NCBI RefSeq assembly: GCF_000633515.1
Contig: NZ_AYMP01000010.1
Span: forward strand, 1 to 64,000
Length of the DNA stretch: 64,000 nt
Origin: Morganella morganii H1r
Lineage (GTDB): Bacteria; Pseudomonadota; Gammaproteobacteria; Enterobacterales; Enterobacteriaceae
Direction: 5' to 3'
Below are positions 41,397 through 52,230 of the stretch, piece by piece. A program made the position numbers and the translations under genes. Every line of letters starts with the position of its first letter. Within the stretch, counting starts at the first letter, position 1. The notes below the pieces were generated by a model that did not search any database, was not told the DNA's origin, and worked only from the letters and a program-made list of their open reading frames with translations.

Positions 41397-41861
41397 TTAT
41401 TGGTTATTAATGATTGCGTGGTGATCAAATTCTTTCTCACAGTACTTACAGATTAACACAATTTCCTGCGCAATGGACTTAACAGTGAAGCTGCTTTCCA
41501 CCGGCTCATTGTGACTGATGCAGTTGCTGTTCGGGCAGACAATCACCCCTTCAATCCGCTCCGGCAGGTTAATCGGCAGTTTTTTAACCACCTGATAATC
41601 TTCGATAATATTAATTGTGGCTTTCGGGGCATAAAAACCGAGCTGGTTGGCCTGTTCCGGGGTCAGGAAGGTATCTTCCAGTTTAATCAAATCTTTACGC
41701 CCCATATTGTTGGACGGCAGGTTCAGCCCGATAGTAATACGGCTGTCCGTCTCGGTCAGGCGGAAAAAGGAGAGCAGTTTAAATCCCACATTTGCCGGAA
41801 TATGGTCGATAACGGTGCCGCATTTGATGGCTTCAACCAGTAATTTATGATCCTGAGTCAT
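41397..41861 (-). CDS. pyrI: aspartate carbamoyltransferase regulatory subunit
   Basis: 154 residues. The N-terminal allosteric domain binds ATP/CTP. The C-terminal zinc domain has C109, C114, C138 and C141 exactly as in E. coli. Forms the (c3)2(r2)3 holoenzyme with PyrB. Ten bases downstream of pyrB. Confidence 0.98.
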   Translation of the reverse strand: MTQDHKLLVEAIKCGTVIDHIPANVGFKLLSFFRLTETDSRITIGLNLPSNNMGRKDLIKLEDTFLTPEQANQLGFYAPKATINIIEDYQVVKKLPINLPERIEGVIVCPNSNCISHNEPVESSFTVKSIAQEIVLICKYCEKEFDHHAIINNQ

Positions 41862-41871
41862 GATGTGCTCC

Positions 41872-42807
41872 TTAAGCCGGGAAAGTTTCGTTTAACACCA
41901 GAGATAACAACGCCTGACGGGCAAAGATCCCGTTTCCTGCCTGCTGGAAGTAGTATGCGTAAGGTGTTTTATCCACATCCGGGGTTATCTCATCGATGCG
42001 CGGCAGCGGATGCAGTACTTTCAGGTTCGGCTTCACATTGGCCAGATCAGCCGCACGCAGCACAAACTGGGCTTTGACATTGGCATATTCCGACGGATCG
42101 AGGCGCTCTTTCTGCACGCGGGTCATATACAGCACATCCAGCTGCGGAAGTACCTCATCAATAGAATGATGTTCGCTGTACGCCACGCCGTTTTCATCCA
42201 GCATATGCAGGATGTGATTCGGCATTGCCAGTGCCTGCGGGGCAATAAAATGCAGGTGATTGCCGCGGAATTTTGACAGCGCCTGTGACAGTGAATGTAC
42301 CGTGCGCCCGTATTTAAGATCACCGACCATGGCGATATGCAGGTTTTCAAGACGCTCCTGGGTTTCCTGAATGGTAAACAGGTCGAGCAGCGTTTGTGTC
42401 GGATGCTGATTCGCGCCGTCACCGGCGTTGATTACCGGCACCTTACCGGAGAACTCAGACACCAGCCGTGCCGCCCCTTCCTGCGGGTGGCGCATTACGA
42501 TGGCATCCGCGTACTGACTGATCACGCTCATGGTGTCTGCCAGGGTTTCGCCTTTTTTGCCCAGCGAGGTGTTGCTGCTGTCTGAAAAGCCGACAACAGA
42601 CGCGCCAAGACGCTGAATGGCGGTTTCAAAGGAAAGCCGCGTACGGGTTGAGGCCTCGAAGAAGCAGCTGGCGATCACCTTATGCTTCAGTAATTCAGGC
42701 TGAGGGCGTTGTTTCAGCGCCGCGGCAGTGTTTAATACCAGTTCCAGCTCATCACGACTGAGATCGTTAATCGAGATGATATCGCGCAGGTATAACGGAT
42801 TTGCCAT
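41872..42807 (-). CDS. pyrB: aspartate carbamoyltransferase catalytic subunit
   Basis: 311 residues from ATG at 42807 (GAGGAG nine bases upstream), the E. coli length; the frame is open for 59 codons upstream but through the attenuator. Carbamoyl-phosphate site STRTR ([13 protein letters not shown]), HPTQTLLD, and the aspartate-loop RVQKERLD. First committed step of pyrimidine synthesis. Expression is controlled by the pyrL attenuator. Confidence 0.98.
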   Translation of the reverse strand: MANPLYLRDIISINDLSRDELELVLNTAAALKQRPQPELLKHKVIASCFFEASTRTRLSFETAIQRLGASVVGFSDSSNTSLGKKGETLADTMSVISQYADAIVMRHPQEGAARLVSEFSGKVPVINAGDGANQHPTQTLLDLFTIQETQERLENLHIAMVGDLKYGRTVHSLSQALSKFRGNHLHFIAPQALAMPNHILHMLDENGVAYSEHHSIDEVLPQLDVLYMTRVQKERLDPSEYANVKAQFVLRAADLANVKPNLKVLHPLPRIDEITPDVDKTPYAYYFQQAGNGIFARQALLSLVLNETFPA

Positions 42808-42834
42808 TGGGGTCTCCTCATGTGTTCGGCCAGG

Positions 42835-42862
42835 CAAAAAAAAACCCCTCAATTGAGGGGTT
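42835..42862 (-). terminator. pyrBI transcription attenuator
   Basis: On the minus strand AACCCCTC AATT GAGGGGTT followed by an unbroken run of eight to nine T. The pyrL stop codon (42849-42851) lies inside the hairpin, so a ribosome translating pyrL to its end would block folding. This is the layout required for UTP-sensed transcription-translation coupling. Confidence 0.93.
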
Positions 42863-42968
42863 CTGAAATAAATACGGGGGAATGGAAAACATTGCCGCAC
42901 TGCGGCTGTCCGTGATATGTCACATTGTCCGGCACCGGCTGTACGGTGCTGATAATCACAATGACCAT
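42849..42968 (-). CDS. pyrL: pyrBI operon leader peptide
   Basis: 39 residues from ATG at 42968, with GGAGG eight bases upstream, ending ISEPLN and TGA inside the attenuator hairpin. A U-rich stretch (GTATTTATTTCAG) just before the hairpin is the candidate UTP-sensitive pause region. The peptide sequence itself bears little resemblance to E. coli PyrL (44 residues), as expected if only its translation matters. A longer frame from 43037 would read through the promoter and is rejected. Confidence 0.88.
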   Translation of the reverse strand: MVIVIISTVQPVPDNVTYHGQPQCGNVFHSPVFISEPLN

Positions 42969-42995
42969 TGTTTCCTCCCGACAAAATTGCGGGGC

Positions 42996-43023
42996 ATTAT
43001 ACGCAATCGGCAACCCGGCGCAA
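42996..43023 (-). promoter_or_regulatory. pyrLBI sigma-70 promoter
   Basis: On the minus strand TTGCGC, 16 bases, TATAAT (plus 43018-43023 and 42996-43001), about 28 bases before the pyrL start. The -35 lies only about 50 bases past the argF stop. Confidence 0.8.
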
Positions 43024-43074
43024 GCGTTTGGCATCACTTTTTCGGATGAAATTTATGCAACGCTGCCGGTGAAT

Positions 43075-44088
43075 CTAAAATTGTATGTTTTTTGAAAGAG
43101 ATGCAACCATCACCGCTTTGATGGAATGCAGCCGGTTTTCTGCCTGGTCAAACACCACGCTGTGTTTTGATTCAAACACCTCATTGGTGACCTCAATCCC
43201 GCTGGTAAAACCATACTCTTGCGCGAGGGATTGCCCCATGGTGGTTTCCGTATCGTGGAACGCCGGCAGGCAGTGCATAAAGATAACATCAGGATTGCCC
43301 GTTTTATCCACCACATCCCGGTTCACCTGATACGGTGTCAGCAGTTTAATCCGCTCTGCCCAGACCTCTTTCGCCTCACCCATGGAGACCCACACATCGG
43401 TGTACAGCACATCCGCATCTTTCACGCCCTCTGCCACATCGGCGGTCAGGGTGATTTTACCGCCGGTGAGTTCAGCGGCTTTGCGGCACTGCGTGATAAG
43501 GGTTTCTGACGGCTGACACCTTGCCGGTGCCACCAGGCGGACATCCATCCCGGTTACGGCGGCCATTTCAGCGATGGTATTGCCCATGTTATTGCGGGCA
43601 TCGCCTAAATATGCAAATTTCACGTCGGACAGCGGTTTTTTCACATGCTCCTGAATGGTCAGTAAATCCGCAATCAGCTGTGTCGGATGAAACTCATCGG
43701 TCAGCCCGTTCCAGACCGGAACACCGGCATATTGCGCCAGCGCTTCGGCAGATTTCTGGGAATAGCCGCGAAACTGAATGCCGTCATACATCCGGCCCAG
43801 CACTCTGGCGGTGTCTTTGATCGATTCTTTATGGCCTATCTGACTGCCGGATGACCCCAGGTATGTCACCTGTGCACCCTGATCGTAAGCACCTACCTCG
43901 AAGGCACAGCGGGTCCGGGTGGAGTCTTTTTCAAAAATCAGCGCAATATTTTTGCCTTTCATCAGCGGCTGTTCCGAGCCGGTTTTTTTGGCATGTTTCA
44001 GATAAGCAGAAAGATTGAGCAGTTCTTCAATATCGGCAGGTTTATAGTCGAGCAACCGCAAAAATGACTGTTGATAAAATGGGTTCAT
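43075..44088 (-). CDS. argF: ornithine carbamoyltransferase
   Basis: 337 residues from ATG at 44088 (CCGGAGA upstream); an earlier in-frame ATG at 44127 lies within the ARG boxes. Carbamoyl-phosphate motif STRTR ([12 protein letters not shown]), HPTQL, and ornithine-loop HCLP ([10 protein letters not shown]) are present. Converts ornithine to citrulline. It occupies the place of argI in E. coli, next to rraB. Two ARG boxes upstream imply ArgR repression. Confidence 0.97.
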   Translation of the reverse strand: MNPFYQQSFLRLLDYKPADIEELLNLSAYLKHAKKTGSEQPLMKGKNIALIFEKDSTRTRCAFEVGAYDQGAQVTYLGSSGSQIGHKESIKDTARVLGRMYDGIQFRGYSQKSAEALAQYAGVPVWNGLTDEFHPTQLIADLLTIQEHVKKPLSDVKFAYLGDARNNMGNTIAEMAAVTGMDVRLVAPARCQPSETLITQCRKAAELTGGKITLTADVAEGVKDADVLYTDVWVSMGEAKEVWAERIKLLTPYQVNRDVVDKTGNPDVIFMHCLPAFHDTETTMGQSLAQEYGFTSGIEVTNEVFESKHSVVFDQAENRLHSIKAVMVASLSKNIQF

Positions 44089-44100
44089 AGTTGTTTCTCC

Positions 44101-44139
44101 GGTGAATTTATATTCAACATAAATCAATAAAAATTCAAT
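44101..44139. promoter_or_regulatory. tandem ARG boxes (ArgR operator)
   Basis: Two 18-base imperfect palindromes, GGTGAATTTATATTCAAC (44101-44118) and AATCAATAAAAATTCAAT (44122-44139), both fit WNTNAATWWWWATTCANW-type ARG boxes. They are 21 bases apart centre to centre, the standard spacing for an ArgR hexamer. They lie directly upstream of argF. Confidence 0.88.
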
Positions 44140-44234
44140 TGCAACACCGGCGGGAAATTCTTTTTTATTATGGGTGGCTCAATTGGCGCGGCTGTGGGAG
44201 AATGCGCGGGTATCACTTATCAGAGGACATGGCC

Positions 44235-44645
44235 ATGTCAGAATTAGATGCATTTTTAGAAGAGCAGCGCGAAGAAACCCGTGCGATTATTGCAGAACTG
44301 CTGGAAGACGGCAGCGACCCTGATGCGCAATACACCATTGAACACCATTTTTCGAGTGAGAATTACGATAAGCTGGAAAAAGCAGCAGTTGAAGCGTTCA
44401 AACTGGGTTATGAAGTGACGGACGCCGAGGAGCTGGAAGTGGAAGGCGGCCAGGTGGTGTTATGCTGCGATATCATCAGTGAATGCGGGCTGACGGCGGA
44501 ACATATCGATGCTCAGGTCGAGCAGCTGGCGCGTCTGGCAGAAAAAATGGATGTGGATTACGACGGCTGGGGCACCTATTTTGAAGACCCGGATGCCGAA
44601 GATGAAGATGACGACGACGATGCTGATGAGGCGCCGTTACACTGA
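44235..44645 (+). CDS. rraB: ribonuclease E inhibitor RraB
   Basis: 136 residues from the second of two close ATGs (44235), because AGAGGA is eight bases upstream of it and only two from the ATG at 44229. Contains [31 protein letters not shown] and [11 protein letters not shown], and ends in a strongly acidic tail with a run of Asp. The E. coli protein binds RNase E and alters degradosome composition. Divergent from argF as in E. coli. Confidence 0.95.
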   Translation: MSELDAFLEEQREETRAIIAELLEDGSDPDAQYTIEHHFSSENYDKLEKAAVEAFKLGYEVTDAEELEVEGGQVVLCCDIISECGLTAEHIDAQVEQLARLAEKMDVDYDGWGTYFEDPDAEDEDDDDDADEAPLH

Positions 44646-44661
44646 TCATCTGCCATGACTG

Positions 44662-44688
44662 AAAAACCTGCCGCGGCAGGTTTTTTTT
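44662..44688 (+). terminator. intrinsic terminator after rraB
   Basis: AAAACCTGCC / GGCAGGTTTT with a tight CGCG centre and eight T. The A-run makes it partly bidirectional for the convergent gene at 44700. Confidence 0.9.
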
Positions 44689-44699
44689 GTGTCTGCCGG

Positions 44700-45041
44700 T
44701 CAGGCGGTGACTGAAAAAACAGACTTCAGCGGGGCAGTGCGTTCACGCCGTGAGTCGGCCTGATTATCACGTACCATCGGTCGCAGCGGCGCACAGCCTA
44801 AAAATTCAATATCCTGAATATTGATATCATCTTCCGCCTCTTTCATCGCCTCAATGGTCTGATAAAGTACCGGGCCTTGTTGTGTTCTGAGCTGCGGGCT
44901 CCTGCTCTCTCCCTGCCATCCTTTCTGTTGTATCTCTGTCTGTTCATCGTCCTGTATGCGGCAGACCGGGCGTTCTGCCGGTGCTTTCAGCGTTACGGCG
45001 GTACATAACAGGTCATTCATTCCGTGAATCGTGCTGATCAT
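44700..45041 (-). CDS. hypothetical protein, not recognised
   Basis: 113 residues from ATG at 45041 with CAGGAG eight bases upstream. The product is hydrophilic, starts MISTIHGMNDLLCTAVTLKA, and contains three cysteines and an acidic stretch (EAMKEAEDDINIQDIE). No signal peptide or membrane helix seen, and no family recognised. It sits alone between rraB and a GNAT gene. The ribosome site and an uninterrupted frame in an otherwise empty gap support it, but it could be spurious. Confidence 0.55.
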   Translation of the reverse strand: MISTIHGMNDLLCTAVTLKAPAERPVCRIQDDEQTEIQQKGWQGESRSPQLRTQQGPVLYQTIEAMKEAEDDINIQDIEFLGCAPLRPMVRDNQADSRRERTAPLKSVFSVTA

Positions 45042-45144
45042 CCTGATCTCCTGTCTGTCAGTTATAAAACGTGATATTCATCACATATGCAGTGACTGTA
45101 AGAGAAACAGCGGAGAGAAACTATCAGAAAAGCGCCGGGAATTT

Positions 45145-45657
45145 TCAAAAGACTTTCAGCATCCGGACTTCACAGTCGCTGTGGCCGGTGTCGCCCAGCG
45201 GGGCATCAAGGAAGATAAACCCGAGTTTTTCATACAGCTTAATCGCAGCCTGAAGATCGGCAGTGGTTTCCAGATAACACTGGTGGTAGCCTTCCGCTTC
45301 GGCAAATTCGAGCGCCTGAAGGGCGATTTTTTTCGCCAGACCTTTGCCGCGCAGTCGGGAAGAGATATACATTTTCTGTAATTCCGCCGTTTTCCCGTCA
45401 CCACCGGCAAGGCCGGAAACTCCGCCTCCGCCGAGGATCTCTCCATCTATTTCAATGACCCAGTAGGCGGCACGCGGCTGGCTGTAAACCTCGTATAACG
45501 TGTCCAGAATCGGGTCAGCGACCGCAAAGCCTTTGTCTGCGGTCAGGCCGTGTTCGGCAGAGACTTCACGGATAACCTGTGCGATGCCGGGGTTATCTTC
45601 CGGACGGATCAGACGGAGGGTGTGGTTTTCTGTTGTGCTGCTTGTCATGGATATCAT
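45145..45657 (-). CDS. GNAT-family N-acetyltransferase
   Basis: 170 residues from ATG at 45657; ATG at 45648 is an equally plausible start because neither has a strong ribosome site. GNAT fold: [15 protein letters not shown] strand-helix, [19 protein letters not shown] acetyl-CoA loop (R-G-K-G-L-A), then [20 protein letters not shown]. Resembles small-molecule or MarR-adjacent acetyltransferases; substrate cannot be told. Confidence 0.85.
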   Translation of the reverse strand: MISMTSSTTENHTLRLIRPEDNPGIAQVIREVSAEHGLTADKGFAVADPILDTLYEVYSQPRAAYWVIEIDGEILGGGGVSGLAGGDGKTAELQKMYISSRLRGKGLAKKIALQALEFAEAEGYHQCYLETTADLQAAIKLYEKLGFIFLDAPLGDTGHSDCEVRMLKVF

Positions 45658-45851
45658 TATCTCATTATTTTTATTGTGAAAAGTAAAGCCGGGGGATAAA
45701 CCTGAGGGGCGATTACTGTGAATATCGTATGAAACGATAAATATGATAATAAATAATTATCACGCAAAGTAAACAGGTGACTGCGGAACGGGGAGGAATA
45801 CCGGCCACGTCTGGTGACCGGTATCAGGTATAAATACTTTTTACGTCTGTG

Positions 45852-46844
45852 TCAGCGGATCTGCTGATTGATCCATTCAATATCTTTTTTCGTAAACCGG
45901 ATATTTGTTTCTTTACTGGTATCAGTATCGCTGAGTATTTTCTTTTTAATTAACCGGCTGACAGGAACAATAATATCAAAGTGATCACCATTTTTTATAT
46001 GATAAATATACAACGGAATACGATTCTGCTTTGCGTCTCTTTGCATATCGGCAAATTCCTGCCACATATAGTCACCGCCTTCAAAGTAGAAGGTCGGGCG
46101 TTTGATGGATTTAATATAGCGATATACCGACCGCACATTAAATTCTTCTTCGTTATTTGTGTCGAATGGAATAGCAACAGACATACTGTGTGCAGTACGC
46201 AGCTTCAGATCCGGAATACCACCTAATGAAAAAACGGCTCTGAATTTATCGCTGTATTCACTGGCGAGTAATGCTTTTGTACCGCCTGTGCTGTGACCGG
46301 CAATATAAATACGATCCGGATCGACATAAGGGAGCGTTGTTAAATACTGCCTCGCTGATTCAATATCTTCTATTTCACCGAAGAACATCTCATAACGACC
46401 CGGATTGGTATTTTCACCGCGAAAACTCGGGATCATCAGTACTATCTCCGGATCACGAAACGTTGCGGCAGTCTGGTCATTATTAACCGGCTTCGGCTGC
46501 CAGAAATAGTCATCACCACCAATGCCGCCATAGCCGCCGTTAAGCCATATTACCGCAGGCAGCCGGGTATTTTCTTTTACCGGTGGCGGTGTTAAATAAG
46601 CGAACATATTCCCTGCTTTTGCAGGGTAAGTGATAAGATTGAATATATCGGAAGGTGCCTGCCAGGGAGCATCGGTATTATCAAAACTTTGTTCGGTAAT
46701 GTTTGTTTTAAACCGCTGATGTGCTTCAGCCAGGGTTTCATCCCGCAGTTCAAATGAAGAGGCAAATAACGGTGAGACTGCCAGAAAGCCGGTAAATAAA
46801 AACAGGAAAACTGAAAGGGTATACGATCGTAATGACGTCAGCAC
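45852..46844 (-). CDS. secreted alpha/beta-hydrolase (S9/dienelactone type)
   Basis: 330 residues with a signal peptide (about 1-29, cleavage near LFASS). Alpha/beta-hydrolase fold: oxyanion segment IWLNGGYGGIGG, nucleophile elbow G-H-S185-T-G-G, candidate acid in FYFEGGDYMWQ, and catalytic histidine in NGDHFDI. Probably a periplasmic or secreted esterase/peptidase-like enzyme. It stands alone, is more AT-rich than neighbouring valS, and may have been acquired. A hairpin (ATACCGG / CCGGTAT) at about 45798-45823 follows its stop. Confidence 0.85.
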   Translation of the reverse strand: MLTSLRSYTLSVFLFLFTGFLAVSPLFASSFELRDETLAEAHQRFKTNITEQSFDNTDAPWQAPSDIFNLITYPAKAGNMFAYLTPPPVKENTRLPAVIWLNGGYGGIGGDDYFWQPKPVNNDQTAATFRDPEIVLMIPSFRGENTNPGRYEMFFGEIEDIESARQYLTTLPYVDPDRIYIAGHSTGGTKALLASEYSDKFRAVFSLGGIPDLKLRTAHSMSVAIPFDTNNEEEFNVRSVYRYIKSIKRPTFYFEGGDYMWQEFADMQRDAKQNRIPLYIYHIKNGDHFDIIVPVSRLIKKKILSDTDTSKETNIRFTKKDIEWINQQIR

Positions 46845-46909
46845 GAAATAGTCCTTTTTAAATGTCCATGTAATAAGATGTTATATCATCGTGTTATTCA
46901 CTGAAAATA

Positions 46910-46935
46910 ATGCCGGTCACCTGAGGTGACCGGCA
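46910..46935 (-). terminator. palindromic terminator after valS
   Basis: ATGCCGGTCACCTGAGGTGACCGGCAT, given here as arms ATGCCGGTCACC and GGTGACCGGCAT, followed on the minus strand by TATTTTC. Lies between the valS stop and the hydrolase promoter. Confidence 0.75.
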
Positions 46936-46975
46936 TGAACCCGTTAACGGGATTGTTTTTGCTGTTCAGTGACGA

Positions 46976-49873
46976 TTACAGTGCAGCGATCGTCGCTTTC
47001 TGAGCAATCAGCTTTTCTTTCGCTTCACGGTTTGCCGCAAGACGCTCACGCTCTTTGGTCACGACTGCTTCCGGCGCACGGCTGACAAAGCCGTCATTCG
47101 CCAGTTTGCCTTCGATAGCCGCGATCTCTTTTTCCGTTTTTTCCAGCTCTTTATCCAGACGCGCCAGTTCGTCGTCTTTATTGATAAGATCGGCCATCGG
47201 GATCAGGATTTCCGCGCCTTCCACCAGCTTGGTCACGCAAACCGGTGCGGTTTCACCTTCGGCCATCACACGGACGGATTCCAGACGCGCCATGGCTTTC
47301 AGGAAGTTGCTGTTTTCCGCAACACGACGCTGTGCATCAGCACTTGCCCCGCGCAGCATCACTTCCAGCGGCTTGCTTGGTGCGATATTCATTTCAGCAC
47401 GAATATTACGTACCGCAACGATTGTCTCTTTGATCCACTCCAGGTCACGCAGTGCCTGTTCGTCGTTCAGAGAAGCATCGTATTCCGGGAACGGCTGCAG
47501 CATGATGGTATCGCCTTCCGCGCCGGTGACAACTTTCACGCGCTGCCAGATAGTTTCCGTGATAAACGGAATAATCGGGTGGGCGAGACGCAGCAGGGAT
47601 TCCAGCACGGTGATCAGGGTATGACGCGCCGCACGTTTCTGAGCATCGGTCCCTTTATGAACGGCCGGTTTGGACAGCTCAAGATACCAGTCACAGAACT
47701 GGTTCCAGGTGAATTCATACAGAATATTGGATGCAATATCAAAGCGGTAAGTATCCAGCGCTTCGCGGTATGCTTTCACGGTATTGTTGTATTCCGCGAG
47801 TATCCAGCGGTCGGCCAGGGAGAATTCCATCTCACCGCCGCTCTGACCGCAGTCTTTCTCTTCGGTATTCATCAGCACGAAACGGCTGGCGTTCCACAGC
47901 TTGTTACAGAAGTTACGGTAACCGGACAGACGTTTCATATCCCAGTTGATATCACGGCCGGTAGAGGCCAGTGCCGCCAGGGTAAAGCGCAGGGCATCGG
48001 TACCGTGGGCTTCAATCCCTTCCGGGAACTGTTTTTCAGTCCGCCTGGCGATTTTTTCCGCCATCTGCGGCTGCATCATATTACCGGTGCGTTTTTCCAG
48101 CAGTTCAGGCAGGGAGATACCGTCGATCATATCCAGCGGGTCAATCACGTTCCCTTTGGATTTCGACATCTTCTGACCTTCCTCATCACGGATCAGGCCC
48201 GTCATGTAGATGGTTTTGAACGGGATCTGCGATTTGCCGTTTTCATCTTTGATGAAGTGCATGGTCATCATGATCATGCGGGCGATCCAGAAGAAAATGA
48301 TGTCGAAGCCGCTGACCAGTACACTGGTCGGGTGGAATGCTTTCAGTTCTGGGGTGTTTTCCGGCCAGCCCAGGGTGGAGAATGTCCACAGACCGGAGGA
48401 GAACCAGGTATCCAGCACGTCTTCATCCTGGCGCAGTTCAACCATCGCCGGGATATTGTTTTCGCGGCGGACTTCGTCTTCGTCGCGGCCGACATACACG
48501 TTGCCCTGATTGTCATACCAGGCCGGGATACGGTGACCCCACCACAGCTGACGGGAGATACACCAGTCCTGAATATCACGCATCCAGGAGAAGTACATGT
48601 TTTCGTACTGCTTCGGCACGAACTGAATATCGCCGTCTTCCACCGCTTTGATGGCTTCTTTCGCCAGCGGGGCAGTGCGCACATACCACTGGTCGGTCAG
48701 CATCGGTTCGATAACCACGCCGCCGCGGTCGCCGTAAGGTACGGTCAGGTCGTGCGGTTTGATCTCTTCCAGCAGGCCGAGCTCTCCGAACTCTTTAACG
48801 ATCGCTTTACGGGCGGCGAAACGCTCCATGCCACGGTAAGCGGCCGGGATTTCACTGCTGCAGGCGTCAGTCACTTCGCCGTTGGTATCAAACACTTCCG
48901 CTTCAGTGCGGATGTTGCCGTCGAAGTCCATGATGTTAATCATGGTCAGCTGGTGGCGTTTACCGACTTCATAGTCGTTGAAGTCATGTGCCGGGGTGAT
49001 TTTCACACAACCGGTGCCTTTTTCCATATCCGCGTGTTCATCACCGAGGATCGGAATGCGGCGGTTGACGATCGGCAGAATGATTTCTTTGCCGATCAGA
49101 TCTTTGTAACGAGGATCTTCCGGGTTAACGGCCACGCCGGTATCACCGAGCATGGTTTCCGGACGTGTGGTGGCGACCACCAGGTAATCTTTACCGTCTG
49201 CGGTTTTCGCGCCATCCGCCAGCGGATAACGGATATGCCACATAAAGCCTTTGACATCACGGTTTTCCACTTCCAGGTCAGAAATTGCGGTGTGCAGTTT
49301 CGGATCCCAGTTCACCAGACGTTTACCACGGTAAATCAGGTTATCTTTATACAGGCGGACAAACGCCTCTTTGACGGCAGCTGACAGGCCGTCGTCCATG
49401 GTGAAGCGCTCACGCTCCCAGTCCACGGAGTTACCCAGACGGCGCATCTGGTTGGAGATATTACCGCCGGATTCCGCTTTCCATTCCCAGATTTTATCGA
49501 TAAAGCCTTCGCGGCCGTAATCGTGACGGGTTTTGCCTTCTTCTGCGGCGATCTTGCGCTCAACAACCATCTGTGTCGCGATACCGGCATGGTCAGTCCC
49601 TGATTGCCACAGGGTGTTTTTACCCTGCATGCGCTGGTAGCGGATCATGGTATCCATAATGGTCTGCTGGAAAGCATGGCCCATATGCAGGTTACCGGTG
49701 ACGTTCGGCGGCGGGATCACGATACAGAAGCTTTCTTTGTCTGTTCTGCCGTTCGGTTTGAAATAGCCGCTTTTTTCCCAGTGGGTATAAAGAGGACCTT
49801 CGATTTCCGCCGGATTATAGGTTTTATCCAGGGATGGCTCGCAGGCCTGTTGGTTGTCGGTTGTCTTTTCCAT
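46976..49873 (-). CDS. valS: valyl-tRNA synthetase
   Basis: 965 residues (E. coli 951). Class I signatures: HIGH as H63-M-G-H66 in [14 protein letters not shown], and KMSKS in [14 protein letters not shown]. An editing domain lies between them. A C-terminal coiled coil ([20 protein letters not shown]) is typical of ValRS. Follows holC and pepA in the same direction, as in E. coli. Confidence 0.98.
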   Translation of the reverse strand: MEKTTDNQQACEPSLDKTYNPAEIEGPLYTHWEKSGYFKPNGRTDKESFCIVIPPPNVTGNLHMGHAFQQTIMDTMIRYQRMQGKNTLWQSGTDHAGIATQMVVERKIAAEEGKTRHDYGREGFIDKIWEWKAESGGNISNQMRRLGNSVDWERERFTMDDGLSAAVKEAFVRLYKDNLIYRGKRLVNWDPKLHTAISDLEVENRDVKGFMWHIRYPLADGAKTADGKDYLVVATTRPETMLGDTGVAVNPEDPRYKDLIGKEIILPIVNRRIPILGDEHADMEKGTGCVKITPAHDFNDYEVGKRHQLTMINIMDFDGNIRTEAEVFDTNGEVTDACSSEIPAAYRGMERFAARKAIVKEFGELGLLEEIKPHDLTVPYGDRGGVVIEPMLTDQWYVRTAPLAKEAIKAVEDGDIQFVPKQYENMYFSWMRDIQDWCISRQLWWGHRIPAWYDNQGNVYVGRDEDEVRRENNIPAMVELRQDEDVLDTWFSSGLWTFSTLGWPENTPELKAFHPTSVLVSGFDIIFFWIARMIMMTMHFIKDENGKSQIPFKTIYMTGLIRDEEGQKMSKSKGNVIDPLDMIDGISLPELLEKRTGNMMQPQMAEKIARRTEKQFPEGIEAHGTDALRFTLAALASTGRDINWDMKRLSGYRNFCNKLWNASRFVLMNTEEKDCGQSGGEMEFSLADRWILAEYNNTVKAYREALDTYRFDIASNILYEFTWNQFCDWYLELSKPAVHKGTDAQKRAARHTLITVLESLLRLAHPIIPFITETIWQRVKVVTGAEGDTIMLQPFPEYDASLNDEQALRDLEWIKETIVAVRNIRAEMNIAPSKPLEVMLRGASADAQRRVAENSNFLKAMARLESVRVMAEGETAPVCVTKLVEGAEILIPMADLINKDDELARLDKELEKTEKEIAAIEGKLANDGFVSRAPEAVVTKERERLAANREAKEKLIAQKATIAAL

Positions 49874-49889
49874 TTTTAATCTTTGTTTA

Positions 49890-50339
49890 TCAGTAAGCTG
49901 GCGGCGTGGCCATGGTCATCGTAAAGCCGACGCTGCGATAGATTTTATATCGCTCGCGCGCCAACTGTTTTAAGTGTTCATCGATAGGCACAAAGTCTAT
50001 CACTTCACGGAAGGTTGTCGCAAAATCTGTGAACTGCGGCAGCAGGGCTATCAGCAAATCACGCGGGGAATTTCCGCGTTTCTGCGGCCAGCACAGTTCA
50101 ACCGGAGCGCCGTAACGCGGGCCTTCTCCGGCCAGATTATGCGGAACAAAGGCATCGGGCTCCCGCGCCCAGAGGGCTTCATCCAGTTTCTCCGCCTGCT
50201 GTTGTGACTCACAGGCGATAAGCACCCGTTTCCCGCTGCGCCAGGCTTCACCCGCCAGATGACAGGTCAGCCACTCGTGGGCCTCAAGGTCATCAAAAGG
50301 GGATGGCTGTTCCATCAGGTAGAAGGTGGCGTTTTTCAT
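49890..50339 (-). CDS. holC: DNA polymerase III chi subunit
   Basis: 149 residues (E. coli 147). Begins [11 protein letters not shown] and carries [33 protein letters not shown] and [10 protein letters not shown], the conserved chi segments. Chi with psi links the clamp loader to SSB. Sixteen bases upstream of valS. Confidence 0.95.
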   Translation of the reverse strand: MKNATFYLMEQPSPFDDLEAHEWLTCHLAGEAWRSGKRVLIACESQQQAEKLDEALWAREPDAFVPHNLAGEGPRYGAPVELCWPQKRGNSPRDLLIALLPQFTDFATTFREVIDFVPIDEHLKQLARERYKIYRSVGFTMTMATPPAY

Positions 50340-50435
50340 AATATCTCTGATAGCAGAAAAGGGGATTGCTCAGGATAGCACAATCCCCCGTTACCTTTAT
50401 GCTTTTTCCGGGCCGCAAGGGCCCGGCAATTCCGG

Positions 50436-51947
50436 TCAGTCGTCGGTGCTGATACCCGCACGATTTAACAGGAATTGTGACAGCAGTGCAACCGGACGGC
50501 CTGTCGCACCTTTGTTTTTTCCGGAGCGCCATGCGGTGCCGGCGATATCCAGATGCGCCCAGTTATAACGGGTGGCAAAACGGGACAGGAAGCAGCCCGC
50601 AGTGATAGCGCCGCCGAGGCGGCCGCCGGTGTTTGCCAGATCCGCAAAATTAGACTCGATCTGTTCGTAGAACTCTTCTGCCAGCGGCAGACGCCATGCG
50701 CGGTCACCCGCCTGTTCAGAGGCATTCAGTAACTCGTGCGCCAGCGGATTGTGGTTTGCCATCAGGCCGCTGAAGTGGTTACCGAGTGCGACCATGCAGG
50801 CCCCGGTCAGTGTGGCGATATCAATCACGGTTTCCGGATCAAAACGCTCGGCGTAGGTCAGGGTGTCACACAGTACCAGGCGGCCTTCCGCATCGGTATT
50901 GAGCACTTCCACCGTCTGGCCGGACATGGTGGTGAGAATATCCCCCGGGCGATAGGCATTACCGCCCGGCATGTTTTCACAGCCCGCGAGAATCCCGATC
51001 ACATTGAGCGGCAGACCCAGCTCCGCGACCACGCGCATCACGCCGTAGACGGTTGCCGCGCCGCACATGTCGTATTTCATCTCATCCATGCTGTCAGCCG
51101 GTTTGATGGAAATACCGCCGGAGTCAAAGGTCAGGCCTTTGCCGACTAACACAATCGGACGCGCTTCCGGATCCGGATTGCCTTTATATTCAATCACCGA
51201 CATCAGGGATTCATTGCGTGACCCCTGGCCGACCGCCAGATAGGCCAGCATCCCCAGCTCTTTCATCTGCTCTTCGCCGATCACCCGGGTACTGAGCACC
51301 GGAGAGTTGCTGTCTGCCAGCTGACGCGCCTGAGATGCCAGATAAGCGGCATTACAGATATTCGGCGGCATATTGGCCAGATCTTTCGCGGCTTTGATAC
51401 CGGCGGCAATCGCCAGACCGTGGCTGATTGCTTTCTCACCGGTCGGCAGTTCGCGGCGGGTCGGTACATTGAAGACCAGCTTGCGCAGCGGACGGCGTAA
51501 TTCGGTTTTGTTACTTTTCAGCTGATCAAAGACATAGAGAGATTCTTTGGCTGTTTCAACCGCCTGCCGGACTTTCCAGTAGTTATTGCGGCCTTTGACA
51601 TGTAACTCGGTCAGAAAACAGACGGCTTCCATGGACCCGGTTTCATTCAGGGTATTGATGGTCGTCCGGATAATCTGTTTGTACTGGCGTTCATCCAGTT
51701 CACGTTCTTTCCCGCAGCCGATTAACAGGATACGCTCGGACAGGACATTCGGGACATGGTGCAGAAGCAGTGACTGCCCGACCTTGCCCTCCAGCTCGCC
51801 GCGGCGCAGCAGAGCACTGATGTAGCCGTCGCTGATTTTATCGAGCTGCTCCACGACAGGAGACAGACGACGCGGTTCGAAAACCCCGACCACAATACAA
51901 GCACTGCGCTGCTTTTCCGGGCTGCCGCTTTTTACACTAAACTCCAT
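50436..51947 (-). CDS. pepA: leucyl aminopeptidase PepA
   Basis: 503 residues, exactly the E. coli length. The M17 signature [10 protein letters not shown] and metal-binding [10 protein letters not shown] and [13 protein letters not shown] are present. A cytosolic hexameric dizinc/manganese aminopeptidase. In E. coli it is also a DNA-binding accessory in Xer recombination and a carAB regulator, so it bears on the pyrimidine/arginine theme of the pyr-arg cluster nearby. Divergent from lptF. Confidence 0.98.
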   Translation of the reverse strand: MEFSVKSGSPEKQRSACIVVGVFEPRRLSPVVEQLDKISDGYISALLRRGELEGKVGQSLLLHHVPNVLSERILLIGCGKERELDERQYKQIIRTTINTLNETGSMEAVCFLTELHVKGRNNYWKVRQAVETAKESLYVFDQLKSNKTELRRPLRKLVFNVPTRRELPTGEKAISHGLAIAAGIKAAKDLANMPPNICNAAYLASQARQLADSNSPVLSTRVIGEEQMKELGMLAYLAVGQGSRNESLMSVIEYKGNPDPEARPIVLVGKGLTFDSGGISIKPADSMDEMKYDMCGAATVYGVMRVVAELGLPLNVIGILAGCENMPGGNAYRPGDILTTMSGQTVEVLNTDAEGRLVLCDTLTYAERFDPETVIDIATLTGACMVALGNHFSGLMANHNPLAHELLNASEQAGDRAWRLPLAEEFYEQIESNFADLANTGGRLGGAITAGCFLSRFATRYNWAHLDIAGTAWRSGKNKGATGRPVALLSQFLLNRAGISTDD

Positions 51948-52230
51948 GCGCTCTCCTGAATCTTAAAGACAAAGACATCTGCTGCCGCTAAAATGTAGCG
52001 TTCGCACTAATCTGCACCATCGATTATAAACAGTTTATGATAAGCTGTGTGCGCACTTTATGAGTCCTGAATCTCATGAAAATTCCGTTTCTTTCCTGAC
52101 AGGAAGGAAAAAATGTAGTCTGATACCGGAATCATCCTCAGGCCGGCAAAATAATGCACACAAATAGTCAACACAGAACGAAGTTAGCTATTTTCATGCA
52201 AAAACACAAGTTTTCACAGGCGTATTAAGC

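Noticed and set aside
47579..49384. 601-codon open frame antisense to valS
   Set aside because: It lies wholly inside valS, which is certain from its signatures. The product is His/Phe/Val-rich as expected from reading a GC-biased gene on the opposite strand, and no ribosome site stands out.
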